Assembly (NCBI GenBank): GCA_027660625.1
Contig: JAQDNC010000006.1
Span: forward strand, 62,001 to 126,000
Direction: 5' to 3'
DNA from: Coriobacteriaceae bacterium AM100-PB1-1D-6A
GTDB taxonomy: Bacteria > Actinomycetota > Coriobacteriia > Coriobacteriales > Coriobacteriaceae
DNA length: 64,000 bases
In this document: piece by piece, positions 1 to 8,802 of the stretch
Numbering within the stretch: the first letter of the stretch is position 1
Layout of the letters: each line of letters opens with the position of its first letter
The notes under the pieces: model-generated
What the model was told of the DNA's origin: nothing
What the model saw: only the letters and a program-made list of their open reading frames with translations
The model's database searches: none
Made by a program: the position numbers and the translations under genes

Positions 1-1
1 C

Positions 2-409
2 CTGGGGCGCGAATTGCTTGCGGTACCGGGCTCCATTTTGTCGCCCGAGTCACGCGGGACCAACTATCTCATCGCTAACGGAGCCTGCTGCATCATCGAC
101 GAGGAGTCCATCGAGATGGCCATCTCTCGAATCTACGGTACCCTGCGCTACTCGCGTCTCGATGCACCCGGTATCGCAGATCTGGACCCCACACAGCAGG
201 CCGTGATGCATGCCCTCATCGCCTCGCCGCTCAAGGTCGACGACATCGCCACACTCGTCTCGCTCGATGCCGTCGGTGTGCTCAAGCTCCTGGGCTCGCT
301 TGAGCTCGAGGGCCTCATCGAGCGCATGATGGATGGAAGGTATGCGCCCTCCAAGTTTGCCCTTCACGCCCAGACGCCCTTCGGTCACAATGGAAAACGT
401 GTCAATTAG
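2..409 (+). CDS. dprA: DNA-processing protein DprA, C-terminal part (5' end outside window)
   Basis: The reading frame is open from the first bases of the window and lacks its N-terminus. The visible start contains GRELLAVPGS followed by SRGTNYLIANGA, the end of the Rossmann-like DprA/Smf domain. After a linker, about 60 residues (DPTQQAVMHALIASPLKVDD onward) look like the winged-helix domain found at the C-terminus of many DprA proteins. The family binds incoming single-stranded DNA and loads RecA during transformation. trmFO follows after 14 nt. In many Firmicutes topA lies between dprA and trmFO; here it is absent. comEA and comEC occur at 25.8-28.9 kb, so parts of an uptake pathway are present. 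Confidence 0.9.
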   Translation: MGRELLAVPGSILSPESRGTNYLIANGACCIIDEESIEMAISRIYGTLRYSRLDAPGIADLDPTQQAVMHALIASPLKVDDIATLVSLDAVGVLKLLGSLELEGLIERMMDGRYAPSKFALHAQTPFGHNGKRVN

Positions 410-423
410 AAAGGTGTTTGCAG

Positions 424-1761
424 ATGCTGTTTGATCAGGTGACGGTTATCGGTGGCGGTCTGGCGGGATCGGAATGCGCGATTCAGCTGGCAGATCGCGG
501 GTTCGCCGTAAAGCTGTGCGAGATGCGCCCGCAGGTAAGCTCTCCTGCCCACCATACCGATCACTTGGCGGAGCTCGTCTGCTCCAATTCGTTTAAATCG
601 ACCCGTCCCGATTCCGCCGCCGGTCTGCTGAAGGCCGAGCTCGAGCGCATGGGGTCTGTGCTGCTCGACTGCGCTCATCGTGCGGCCGTTCCCGCTGGCG
701 GCGCCCTGGCGGTCGACCGAGTCAAGTTTTCCGAGCTCGTCGAGGCCGAGGTTGCCGCCCGCCCCAATATCGAGGTCGTCCACGGTGAGGTCACCCAGAT
801 TCCCGAGGGTCATGTGGTTATCGCCGCAGGCCCCTTGTGCTCGCCGGCATTGAGCGAGGAGGTCATGAAGCTTGTCGGTGGTGACGCCCTGGCGTTCTTT
901 GACGCGGCCGCCCCGATTGTCGATGCCTCGACGCTCGATATGGACGTGCTGTTCTCGCAGTCGCGCTACGAGGAACAGGGGAGTGGCGACTATCTCAATG
1001 CCCCGCTCAATAAGGAAGAGTACGAGGCCTTTATCGAGGCGCTCACAACGGCCGATCGCGTGGTGCTCAAGGATTTTGAGGGCGGGGACCTGTTCCAGGC
1101 CTGCCAGCCTGCCGAGGAGGTTGCGCGTACGGGCAAGGATGCCATCCGTTTTGGTGCCATGAAGCCCGTCGGGCTCACCGACCCGCGCACCGGTCGCCGT
1201 CCCTGGGCGGCGATTCAGCTGCGCGCCGAGAACAAGGAGAAGACGGCCTATAACCTTGTTGGTTTCCAGACCAACCTGACCTTCGGCGAACAGAAGCGCG
1301 TCTTCCATATGGTTCCCGGCCTGGAGAACGCCGAGTTCTTCCGCTACGGCGTCATGCACCGCAACACCTTTGTCGATGCGCCGCACGTGCTCGACGGCAC
1401 CTTTGCCGTGCCCGGCACGAGCGTGCGTCTTGCCGGCCAGATTACCGGTACCGAGGGGTACATGGAGGCCGTGGCGACGGGTCTGCTCGCCGCGCTCAAC
1501 GCCTATGCCGAGGCTATCGGTGTCGCGGGCGTCGAGCTTCCGCGCGAGGGCGCCCTGGGCGCGCTTGTGGGGTATGCGACCGATCCGGCTACGGTGGGCT
1601 ATCAACCCATGCACGTCAACTTTGGTCTTGTGCCGCCACTCGAGGACGGTAAGCGTCGCAGCAAGCGCGATCGTTACCAGGCCTACGCGGATCGCGCCCT
1701 CAAGGCCCTGGACGCCTATCTCGAAACGCGCTCCGATCTGTTTGGAGGCGAGAGGTCATAG
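424..1761 (+). CDS. trmFO: methylenetetrahydrofolate--tRNA-(uracil-5-)-methyltransferase TrmFO
   Basis: 445 residues. This folate/FAD-dependent enzyme makes 5-methyluridine at tRNA position 54. A dinucleotide-binding GGGLAGSE motif lies at residues 10-17, and LVCSNSFKS places a cysteine at residue 53, the position of a catalytic cysteine in Bacillus TrmFO. A second family cysteine is in FQACQPAEE. I chose ATG 424, which has AAAGG at 410-414 with 9-nt spacing; an in-frame TTG at 418 is too close to that SD. The TAG stop is embedded in the putative start of xerC. A GGAGG within the last codons probably serves as the xerC ribosome binding site. Confidence 0.95.
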   Translation: MLFDQVTVIGGGLAGSECAIQLADRGFAVKLCEMRPQVSSPAHHTDHLAELVCSNSFKSTRPDSAAGLLKAELERMGSVLLDCAHRAAVPAGGALAVDRVKFSELVEAEVAARPNIEVVHGEVTQIPEGHVVIAAGPLCSPALSEEVMKLVGGDALAFFDAAAPIVDASTLDMDVLFSQSRYEEQGSGDYLNAPLNKEEYEAFIEALTTADRVVLKDFEGGDLFQACQPAEEVARTGKDAIRFGAMKPVGLTDPRTGRRPWAAIQLRAENKEKTAYNLVGFQTNLTFGEQKRVFHMVPGLENAEFFRYGVMHRNTFVDAPHVLDGTFAVPGTSVRLAGQITGTEGYMEAVATGLLAALNAYAEAIGVAGVELPREGALGALVGYATDPATVGYQPMHVNFGLVPPLEDGKRRSKRDRYQAYADRALKALDAYLETRSDLFGGERS

Positions 1762-2678
1762 CCTTTGACCTGTATGATGCCGTCGACTCGTTCATTGCCT
1801 ACATTGCACGCGTCGAAGGACTCGCCCCCAATACGGTAACCGCCTACGCCTCGCGGCTCGAGCGCTTCGCCGCGTGGTGCGACCGCGAGGGCATCGACGC
1901 TCGCGCCGCCGACGTGCGGACCGTTCGCTCCTATTTGGCCGAGCTGTCGCGTGGCCAGGTGGCGGCTCGGACCCTTGCGGCACACCTGTCTGCCATTCGC
2001 TCGCTCTATCGGTGGATGGCTGCCGAGGGAATCGTTGAGGGCGATGCGGTCTCGGCGATATCCTCACCCAAACTGCCGCGCGATCTTCCCGGTGTGCTGA
2101 CGACCCGGCAAGTCGAGTCGTTGCTCAAGGCCCCCGACACCTCGACCCCTGCGGGGCTGCGCGATGCGGCGATGCTCGAGCTGCTCTATGCCTCCGGCGC
2201 GAGAATCTCGGAGCTCGCGGCGCTCAACATGGAGTCTATTGGTTGGTCCGAGCGAACGCTGCGACTTTGGGGCAAGGGGAACAAGGAGCGTATCGTGCCC
2301 CTGTATCGGCGCGCTCTCGAGGCGACCCGCCGCTATATTGAGGAGGGGAGGCCACAGCTCCTTGTGCAGGCAAAGCGTTTCGATAGCGCGAACGGCGTGC
2401 ATCCGCTGTTTATCTCGGCGCGCGGAAACCGCATGAGTGCCGCCATGCTCAGGAGGCGGTTCCATATGCTTGCGACACTTGCCGGTATTCCTGCCGACAT
2501 CGCCCCGCATGCGATGCGTCACACCTTTGCGACCGACCTGCTCGAGGGCGGCGCGGATCTGCGCTCGGTTCAGGAGCTGCTGGGGCATGCGAGCTTGTCC
2601 ACGACGCAGATCTATACGCATCTCACGCCCGATCGGCTTAAGCGCGCCGTGAGTCAGGCCCACCCCCGCGGCGAGTAG
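1758..2678 (+). CDS. xerC: tyrosine recombinase XerC/XerD (putative ATA start)
   Basis: Site-specific recombinase for chromosome dimer resolution. All catalytic residues are visible: R in GARISEL, K in GKGNKER, H and R in HAMRHTF, H in GHASLS and the nucleophile Y in YTHL. The first ATG/GTG/TTG in frame is GTG 1914, but it lacks an SD and would cut the N-terminal SAM-like core-binding domain. In-frame sequence upstream (DLYDAVDSFIAYIARVEG and on) clearly encodes that domain. ATA 1758 overlaps the trmFO stop, has GGAGG at 1744-1748 with 9-nt spacing, and gives 306 residues, the usual Xer length. CTG 1770 is an alternative. XerC versus XerD cannot be decided from sequence alone; the position after trmFO favours XerC. 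Confidence 0.85.
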   Translation: MAFDLYDAVDSFIAYIARVEGLAPNTVTAYASRLERFAAWCDREGIDARAADVRTVRSYLAELSRGQVAARTLAAHLSAIRSLYRWMAAEGIVEGDAVSAISSPKLPRDLPGVLTTRQVESLLKAPDTSTPAGLRDAAMLELLYASGARISELAALNMESIGWSERTLRLWGKGNKERIVPLYRRALEATRRYIEEGRPQLLVQAKRFDSANGVHPLFISARGNRMSAAMLRRRFHMLATLAGIPADIAPHAMRHTFATDLLEGGADLRSVQELLGHASLSTTQIYTHLTPDRLKRAVSQAHPRGE

Positions 2679-2725
2679 GAGAAGGGCCCCCGCGCCGCAC
2701 CGAGGTGTGTGGTTTTGATTGCGGG

Positions 2726-2754
2726 TTGGCAGGAAGATGCATTCCTGCTATCAT
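2726..2754 (+). promoter_or_regulatory. promoter of rpsB-tsf
   Basis: TTGGCA at 2726-2731, a 17-nt spacer and TATCAT at 2749-2754, with TGC directly before the -10 (extended -10 TGCTATCAT). It predicts a leader of about 135 nt before rpsB. The leader contains a short CCCGG/CCGGG hairpin near 2820-2850 that could take part in ribosomal protein S2 control; that role is speculation. Confidence 0.7.
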
Positions 2755-2895
2755 TCATCGGGTTGCTTCACGGCAACAGGTTTTTATCACGCACGCGCGG
2801 CTACTTCATACCGTGGTGCCCGGGCTTTGGTAGCACATGTCCGGGTTGGTTTTGGAGGATGACCCCGCGCGGAGGCAAACCACAGGAGGTTTAAC

Positions 2896-3624
2896 ATGGC
2901 TACCAAGATTAATATCCGCACCCTGCTCGAGGCCGGCTGCCACTTCGGTCACCAGACCCGTCGCTGGAACCCCAAGATGAAGCCGTTCATCTTCGGTGAG
3001 CGCAACGGCATCTACATCCTCGACCTCAAGCAGACCATCCTCGACGCCGACCAGGCCTACACCTTTGTCAAGAACGTCGCCAAGGGCGGCAACGTGCTGT
3101 TCGTCGGCACCAAGAAGCAGGCTCAGGAGGCCGTCAAGAACGCTGCTGAGCGCGCCAACATGCCTTACATCAACCAGCGTTGGCTCGGCGGCATGCTGAC
3201 CAACTTCGTCACCATCCGCTCCCGCATCAACCGCATGGAGGAGCTCGAGGCCATGGTCGAGGACGGCCGCATGGCAGTCCTGCCCAAGAAGGAGCAGGCT
3301 GTGCTCGGTAAGGAGCTCACCAAGCTCCAGACCAACCTCGGTGGCGCCCGCGACATGAAGGGTCTGCCCCAGGCTCTCTTCGTCATCGACACCAAGCGCG
3401 AGGAGAACGCCATCAAGGAGGCCCAGCGCCTGAACATCCCCGTCGTCGCTCTGATCGACACCAACTCCGATCCCGACGAGGTCGAGTACGGCATCCCCTG
3501 CAACGATGACGCCATCTCCGCTGTCACCCTTATGTGCGAGCTCATGGCCGACGCCTGCCTCGCTGGCTCCGGCAAGGAGCAGGTCTCCGAGGCCGAGATG
3601 GCCGCTGAGCCCAAGGCCGAGTAA
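2896..3624 (+). CDS. rpsB: 30S ribosomal protein S2
   Basis: 242 residues, normal family length. The N-terminus has the S2 signature ([20 protein letters not shown]), followed by [23 protein letters not shown] and the GIPCNDDA region. S2 binds late to the head of the small subunit and is needed for S1 docking where S1 exists. An AGGAGGT SD at 2884-2890 gives strong initiation. It is co-transcribed with tsf (45 nt gap), the near-universal rpsB-tsf pairing. Codon use is strongly biased toward C-ending codons, as expected for high expression. Confidence 0.98.
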   Translation: MATKINIRTLLEAGCHFGHQTRRWNPKMKPFIFGERNGIYILDLKQTILDADQAYTFVKNVAKGGNVLFVGTKKQAQEAVKNAAERANMPYINQRWLGGMLTNFVTIRSRINRMEELEAMVEDGRMAVLPKKEQAVLGKELTKLQTNLGGARDMKGLPQALFVIDTKREENAIKEAQRLNIPVVALIDTNSDPDEVEYGIPCNDDAISAVTLMCELMADACLAGSGKEQVSEAEMAAEPKAE

Positions 3625-3669
3625 ATCAGTCCTATTTAAGTCTTTTTCATCTCTTTGAAAGGAACCACA

Positions 3670-4539
3670 ATGGCCCAGATTACCGCCGCTATGGTCAAGC
3701 AGCTCCGCGAGATGACCGACTCCCCGATGATGGAGTGCAAGAAGGCTCTCGTCGAGGCTGACGGCGACATGGACGCCGCTGTTGACGTTCTGCGCAAGAA
3801 CGGCCTCGCCAAGGCTGCCAAGAAGGCTGGCCGTGAGACCAACGAGGGCGCTGTCGCCGCGTTCGTCTCCGAGGATGGCAAGACCGGCGCTTTGCTCGAG
3901 CTCTCCTGCGAGACCGACTTCGTCGGCTCCAACGCCAAGTTCACCGGCTTTGCTTCCAAGGTCGCTGAGGTTGTCGCCACCACCGAGCCGGCCGATGTCG
4001 ATGCTCTGCTCGAGAAGCCGATGGGTGAGGAGACCGTTTCCTCCGAGCTCACCGAGATGATTCACATCATGGGCGAGAACATGAAGATCTCTCGTTTCGC
4101 CGCCCGCAAGGCCGAGAACGGCGCACTCGCTTCTTACATCCACATGGGTGGTAAGATCGGCGTCCTCGTCGAGTTCGCTTTCGAGAAGGCCGAGACCGCT
4201 CAGGCCGACTCCTTCAAGACCTTCGCTCACGACGTCGCCCTTCAGGTTGCCGCCGTCGCCCCGATCTGCGCTACCCGCGATCAGGTTCCGGCCGAGACCG
4301 TCGAGCACGAGAAGCAGATCTACATGGCTCAGGCTGCCGAGTCCGGCAAGCCCGAGGCCATTCAGGAGAAGATGGCTGTTGGCCGTCTGGAGAAGTTCTA
4401 CAAGCAGTCCGTGCTCACCGAGCAGGAGTTCATCAAGGACAGCTCCCTCACCATCAAGAAGTACGCTGAGCAGGTCTCCAAGGAGCTCGGCGATACCATT
4501 ACCGTCGTTGCCTTCGACCGTCTGGTCCGTGGCGAGTAA
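3670..4539 (+). CDS. tsf: translation elongation factor Ts
   Basis: 289 residues. EF-Ts is the nucleotide exchange factor for EF-Tu. The N-terminal UBA-like domain (MVKQLREMTDSPMMECKKAL, to about residue 55) and the dimerisation/core domain with ETDFVGSNAKF are intact. Start is ATG 3670 with GAAAGGA at 3657-3663; an in-frame TTG at 3655 lies upstream of that SD and is rejected. The operon ends with a perfect intrinsic terminator at 4563-4597. Confidence 0.98.
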   Translation: MAQITAAMVKQLREMTDSPMMECKKALVEADGDMDAAVDVLRKNGLAKAAKKAGRETNEGAVAAFVSEDGKTGALLELSCETDFVGSNAKFTGFASKVAEVVATTEPADVDALLEKPMGEETVSSELTEMIHIMGENMKISRFAARKAENGALASYIHMGGKIGVLVEFAFEKAETAQADSFKTFAHDVALQVAAVAPICATRDQVPAETVEHEKQIYMAQAAESGKPEAIQEKMAVGRLEKFYKQSVLTEQEFIKDSSLTIKKYAEQVSKELGDTITVVAFDRLVRGE

Positions 4540-4562
4540 ATAAGCTCTTGTAGCTGGTAATG

Positions 4563-4597
4563 AGCAGGCTGTGGGTTTTACTCACAGCCTGCTTTTT
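4563..4597 (+). terminator. rho-independent terminator after tsf
   Basis: Perfect 11-bp inverted repeat AGCAGGCTGTG (4563-4573) and CACAGCCTGCT (4583-4593), with a 9-nt loop and a run of five T. Confidence 0.93.
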
Positions 4598-4618
4598 CAT
4601 GGCTCTTATCAGAGCCTT

Positions 4619-4627
4619 TGCTATCAT
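4619..4627 (+). promoter_or_regulatory. extended -10 element upstream of pyrH operon
   Basis: TGCTATCAT, identical to the rpsB and adhE -10 elements, 30 nt before the pyrH start and just after the tsf terminator. No good -35 is seen 17 nt upstream, as is usual for extended -10 promoters. It likely drives the eight-gene operon to proS. Confidence 0.5.
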
Positions 4628-4656
4628 ATTGAGAGTCTAATTAAAGGAGGATCGCT

Positions 4657-5379
4657 TTGTCCGACATCCGATATAAACGCGTGCTTCTGAAGCTTTCCGG
4701 CGAAGCACTGATGGGCGACGGCCAATATGGCATCGACCCCAAGATTACCGACCATCTTGCCAAGCAGGTCAAGGAGCTGCTCGCCGTTGGCCATGAGGTC
4801 GGCGTTGTTGTCGGCGGCGGCAACATTTTCCGCGGCATGGCCGGCGCTGCCGGTGGCATGGAGCGCGCCCAGGCCGACTACATGGGCATGCTGGCAACCG
4901 TTATGAACGCGCTTGCCCTGCAGGATGCCTTTGAGCACAACGATGTTCCCTGCCGCGTGATGAGCGCTATCCAGATGAATGAGATCTGCGAGCCCTATAT
5001 TCGCCGTCGCGCCATCAACCACCTTTCCAAGGGTAATGTCGTTATTTTTGCCGCCGGTTCGGGCAATCCGTACTTTACGACCGACACCGCCGCGGCTCTT
5101 CGTGCCTGCGAGATCGGTGCCGAGATTCTGATTAAGGCCACCAAGGTTGACGGCATCTACGACAAGGATCCTGTCAAGTGTTCCGATGCCGTCCGTTTTG
5201 ACAAGATTACCTATCACGAGGTTCTCGTCCGCGGTCTGCAGGTTATGGATTCCACGGCCACGGCGCTGTGCCAGGATAACCGTATGCCGATTTTGGTCCT
5301 CAACATCGATGGCGAGGACACCGTCAAACGCGCGCTTTCGGGTGAGCCCGTCGGCACGCTCGTCTATCAGGAGGATTAA
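4657..5379 (+). CDS. pyrH: UMP kinase
   Basis: 240 residues, amino-acid-kinase fold; phosphorylates UMP to UDP with ATP. Visible are the P-loop-like N-terminal [24 protein letters not shown] for nucleotide and phosphate contacts, and [17 protein letters not shown] in the ATP-binding region. It starts with TTG 4657 behind a near-perfect AAAGGAGG (4643-4650). pyrH-frr linkage after rpsB-tsf is conserved across bacteria. frr follows after 2 nt. Confidence 0.97.
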   Translation: MSDIRYKRVLLKLSGEALMGDGQYGIDPKITDHLAKQVKELLAVGHEVGVVVGGGNIFRGMAGAAGGMERAQADYMGMLATVMNALALQDAFEHNDVPCRVMSAIQMNEICEPYIRRRAINHLSKGNVVIFAAGSGNPYFTTDTAAALRACEIGAEILIKATKVDGIYDKDPVKCSDAVRFDKITYHEVLVRGLQVMDSTATALCQDNRMPILVLNIDGEDTVKRALSGEPVGTLVYQED

Positions 5380-5381
5380 GC

Positions 5382-5918
5382 ATGGCAGAGAACATCACCG
5401 CCCACATGGACAAGTCGCTCGAGTCCCTCAAGCACAACTTCTCCAAGGTTCGCACGGGCCGCGCCAACGCTAACATTCTGTCCGACATTTCGGTCGATTA
5501 CTACGGTGTTCCCACGCCGGTTACCCAGGTTGCCGCCGTTAAGACCCCCGAGGCTCACATGCTGCTTATCGAGCCCTGGGACAAGGCGCTCGTCAACGCA
5601 ATCGTGAAGGCTATCAGCGCTTCCGATCTGGGCATTACTCCCAACTCTGACGGTACCGTCGTGCGCCTGCCGTTCCCGGCTCCCACCGAGGAGCGTCGTC
5701 GCGAGCTCGTCAAGGAGTGCCGCGAGTATGCCGAGCAGGCCAAGGTCTCCATTCGCAACATCCGTCGCGACTTTAACAACAAGCTCGAGCGCGACGAAGA
5801 GCTCACCGAGGACGATGTCCGTCGCGAGCAGGCCAAGGTCCAGAAGCATACCGATGAGTATGTTGCCAAGGTCGAGGAGCTTCTGAAGGAAAAAGAAGCC
5901 GAGGTCATGGAGATCTAA
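5382..5918 (+). CDS. frr: ribosome recycling factor
   Basis: 178 residues, slightly shorter than the usual 185. RRF splits the post-termination ribosome together with EF-G. The diagnostic segments are present: SLESLKHNFSKVRTGRANA near the N-terminus, then PFPAPTEERRRELVKECREY and the C-terminal helix ending in ELLKEKEAEVMEI. The SD (GGAGG) lies within the last codons of pyrH. uppS starts 1 nt after the stop. Confidence 0.97.
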   Translation: MAENITAHMDKSLESLKHNFSKVRTGRANANILSDISVDYYGVPTPVTQVAAVKTPEAHMLLIEPWDKALVNAIVKAISASDLGITPNSDGTVVRLPFPAPTEERRRELVKECREYAEQAKVSIRNIRRDFNNKLERDEELTEDDVRREQAKVQKHTDEYVAKVEELLKEKEAEVMEI

Positions 5919-5919
5919 G

Positions 5920-6714
5920 GTGCAATACGACGAGAACAAACTGGTCGAGTACTTTGCCGACGCCCCTGCGGGCGTCGGTTTTTCCGACCTTGACCTCAAT
6001 AAGATTCCGCATCATATTTCGTGCATCATGGACGGTAACGGTCGCTGGGCCACGGCGCGCGGTCTTGCCCGCACCGAGGGACACAAGGCCGGTATCGTCT
6101 CCCTGCGCGAGATTATTACCGCATGCGTGCGTTTGGGCGTCGACGTCCTTTCGGCCTATGCGTTTTCCACCGAAAACTGGAATCGTCCTCAGCATGAGGT
6201 CAACGTTTTAATGCATCTGTTTGCTAAGACGTTTATCGATGAGCTGCCGCTGCTTAAGCGCGAAAACGTGCGCGTTGTCTTTTTGGGCGATATATCCGCA
6301 CTGCCCAAGAAGACCCGCGATGTCTTTGAGCGAGGTCTTGCCGAGTGTGCCGACCATACCGGCATGACGCTGGCACTTGCCGTCAACTACGGAGCCCGTG
6401 CCGAGATCACCCGTGCCGTCCGTCAGATCGCGCTCGATGCCGCTGCCGGAAAGATCGTTCCGGCCGCTATCGACGATGATATGGTTGCTTCGCACCTGTA
6501 CACCGCTGGGCTACCCGATCCTGAGCTTGTGATTCGAACCTCCGGCGAGCTTCGCCTTTCGAACTATCTGCTGTGGCAGGTTGCCTATTCCGAGTTTTAT
6601 GTCACCGATACCTATTGGCCCGACTTTGATCGTTGGGGTCTTGTCAACGCCATTTTGGCCTATCAGGGCCGCGACCGTAGGTTTGGTGGACTGAGCAAGA
6701 CCGAGGAGGCTTAA
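5920..6714 (+). CDS. uppS: isoprenyl transferase (undecaprenyl diphosphate synthase)
   Basis: 264 residues, cis-prenyltransferase. It condenses isopentenyl diphosphate units to make the C55 lipid carrier for peptidoglycan. Visible are the catalytic Asp loop SCIMDGNGRWA, the YAFSTENWNR motif, and the C-terminal RTSGELRLSNYLLWQ and AYSEFY motifs. It starts at GTG 5920, 1 nt after the frr stop, with GGAG at about 5908. The first ~30 residues are an N-terminal extension compared with Escherichia coli UppS. It precedes cdsA and dxr, a common arrangement. Confidence 0.95.
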   Translation: MQYDENKLVEYFADAPAGVGFSDLDLNKIPHHISCIMDGNGRWATARGLARTEGHKAGIVSLREIITACVRLGVDVLSAYAFSTENWNRPQHEVNVLMHLFAKTFIDELPLLKRENVRVVFLGDISALPKKTRDVFERGLAECADHTGMTLALAVNYGARAEITRAVRQIALDAAAGKIVPAAIDDDMVASHLYTAGLPDPELVIRTSGELRLSNYLLWQVAYSEFYVTDTYWPDFDRWGLVNAILAYQGRDRRFGGLSKTEEA

Positions 6715-6716
6715 TC

Positions 6717-7592
6717 GTGTCCGATCGTCCCAAGGCGTCTGCTCCCAAGGCGCCTACCGCCAAGAGCGGCGCGGCCGCGACTTCGTGGCTTGCCGGCTTT
6801 ATTACCCGTGCCGCCGCAGGTATCGTCTACGCCGTCGTATTTATTCTCTGCCTGGTTTTGGGTATCGTTCCCACCGCCATCTTCGTCTCCGTCATGAGCG
6901 GCCTGTGCTGCTTTGAGTATTTCCGCATGACGAAGCTCGATGGCAAGGTGGCCAACGAGCGCCTGGGTATCGCTGCCGCCGTGCTCTTTCCGCTCTCGGC
7001 GCTGGGCGACTCGCTGCTGTTGAATGCGCTGCTTTTTGCATTGATGCTTGCGGTGGGCATTTGGTATGTCTGTTCGTCGCGTACCCGCATATCCGATGTG
7101 GCTGTGACACTCATGGGTCCCATCTACACCGGTTTTATGCTGTCGGCCATCGTGCTGCTGCGCGATGCCGTGCCCGGTTTTGCCGGCGCCCTGCTTTCGG
7201 TGGGTGTTTGCGCGTCTCTCTGGGTCTCCGATTCGTTTGCCTACATCGTGGGCAGCCGTATCGGCAAGCACAAGATGGTCCCCAAGATCTCTCCCAAAAA
7301 GAGCTGGGAGGGCTTTGTCGGCGGCATCTTGGGCTCGGTTCTTATCTGGCTTATTTTGTGGGCGACGCATTTCTATAAGCTGAGCTTGCCCTATGCGCTG
7401 CTTTGCGGCGTGGTTGTGTCCATCCTGGGCGTTATCGGTGACCTCATCGAGTCACGCATCAAGCGTGGCGTGGGCGTCAAGGATTCTGGCAACCTTATTC
7501 CGGGCCATGGCGGCATGCTCGATCGTAGCGACTCGCTTATCTTTGGCTGCATTACCGCGCAGCTGCTTTTGATGATCGGAGGCGTGCTGTAA
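6717..7592 (+). CDS. cdsA: phosphatidate cytidylyltransferase
   Basis: 291 residues, integral membrane enzyme making CDP-diacylglycerol from phosphatidate and CTP. Several hydrophobic segments run through residues ~20-250. The C-terminal CDS signature is clear: SRIKRGVGVKDSGNL followed by PGHGGMLDRSDS (around residues 243-270). Starts with GTG 6717, 2 nt after the uppS stop, and its own TAA overlaps the dxr ATG. The first ~22 residues are Ala/Pro/Lys-rich and probably cytosolic. PgsA, a user of CDP-diacylglycerol, is encoded at 53.2 kb. Confidence 0.95.
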   Translation: MSDRPKASAPKAPTAKSGAAATSWLAGFITRAAAGIVYAVVFILCLVLGIVPTAIFVSVMSGLCCFEYFRMTKLDGKVANERLGIAAAVLFPLSALGDSLLLNALLFALMLAVGIWYVCSSRTRISDVAVTLMGPIYTGFMLSAIVLLRDAVPGFAGALLSVGVCASLWVSDSFAYIVGSRIGKHKMVPKISPKKSWEGFVGGILGSVLIWLILWATHFYKLSLPYALLCGVVVSILGVIGDLIESRIKRGVGVKDSGNLIPGHGGMLDRSDSLIFGCITAQLLLMIGGVL

Positions 7593-8779
7593 TGGCCTTT
7601 CAGACGACGTACGGCCCCGATGGGCGTCTTCGCGTTGCCATCCTGGGTTGTACGGGCTCTATCGGTACGCAGGCACTTGATGTATGCCGTCAGCATGCCG
7701 ATCGACTGCAGGTGACGGCGCTTTCCGTTAACTCCAGTACCGCCGAGCTCGTTGCGTTTGCCCGTGAGTTTTCGGTTCCGGCCGTTGCCGTGGCCGACAC
7801 CACCCACGGTGCGGACGCTGTACTGCAGGAGCTGCCCGAGGGCACGGAGCTCGGTGTTGGTGCGCAGGCGGTTTGCGAGCTCGCACGTCGCGATGATGTC
7901 GACTGTGTGCTTGTCGCTATTGTGGGCGCCGCCGGTCTCGAAGCGAGCCATGCTGCCCTGACCTCGAACAAGCGTCTTGCACTTGCTAACAAGGAGTCCC
8001 TCGTTGTCGGTGGCGACCTGCTGATGCCGTTGGCGCAGCCGGGTCAGCTTATTCCAGTCGACTCCGAGCACTCCGCCATCTACCAGTGCTATCTGGGGGA
8101 GAATCCGCGCGAGGCTCACTGCATTTGGCTCACTTGCTCGGGTGGTCCGTTCTTTGGCCGTACGCGCGACGAGCTCAATTGCGTGACACGCTCCGATGCG
8201 CTGGCACACCCCACGTGGGCCATGGGCGCTAAGATCACCATCGACTCTGCGACCCTCATGAATAAGGGCTTGGAGCGTATCGAGGCGATGCACCTGTTCG
8301 GGTGCGATCTCGACTTTATCAACGTGGTCGTTCAGCGCCAGTCAAAGATCCACTCGATGGTCGAGTATGCGGACGGCTCTGTGATGGCACATCTTGGTGC
8401 GTCCGACATGCGCATTCCCATCCAGTTCGCGTTCTCGTATCCCGAGCGGTGGGATACCCCAGCGCCTCGAATCGATTTCCGCGAGCTCGGGCAGCTCACG
8501 TTTGATGCTGCCGATATGGACACATTCCGCTGCCTGGCGCTGGCCGAGCGTGCCGGCAGAACGGGCGGCACCATGCCGTGCGTGCTGAATGCCGCCAACG
8601 AAGTTGCCGTCGATGCCTTCCTGCACGATGTCTGTACCTTTACCGATATCGACCGTATCGTCGAGTCGTGCATGGATGCACACGATACGCAGGCGGTCGC
8701 ATCCTTTGAGCAGCTTCGCGATATCGATACGTGGGCTCGTGCCAAGGCCGCCGAGGTGCTCGCTGCAACCCGCTCTTAA
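7592..8779 (+). CDS. dxr: 1-deoxy-D-xylulose 5-phosphate reductoisomerase
   Basis: 395 residues. Second step of the MEP pathway to isopentenyl diphosphate, NADPH- and metal-dependent. Motifs visible: LGCTGSIGTQALDV (NADPH), ANKESLVVGG, PVDSEHSAIYQC (metal ligands Asp/Glu), TCSGGPF and HPTWAMGAKITIDSATLMNK. The ATG overlaps the cdsA TAA by 1 nt (TAATG). ispG of the same pathway lies two genes downstream. Confidence 0.97.
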   Translation: MAFQTTYGPDGRLRVAILGCTGSIGTQALDVCRQHADRLQVTALSVNSSTAELVAFAREFSVPAVAVADTTHGADAVLQELPEGTELGVGAQAVCELARRDDVDCVLVAIVGAAGLEASHAALTSNKRLALANKESLVVGGDLLMPLAQPGQLIPVDSEHSAIYQCYLGENPREAHCIWLTCSGGPFFGRTRDELNCVTRSDALAHPTWAMGAKITIDSATLMNKGLERIEAMHLFGCDLDFINVVVQRQSKIHSMVEYADGSVMAHLGASDMRIPIQFAFSYPERWDTPAPRIDFRELGQLTFDAADMDTFRCLALAERAGRTGGTMPCVLNAANEVAVDAFLHDVCTFTDIDRIVESCMDAHDTQAVASFEQLRDIDTWARAKAAEVLAATRS

Positions 8780-8802
8780 TCGTAAGGATTGCTTTTCGTT
8801 TT

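Noticed and set aside
2806..4308. 500-codon minus-strand frame over rpsB and tsf
   Set aside because: Antisense shadow of two highly biased ribosomal genes.
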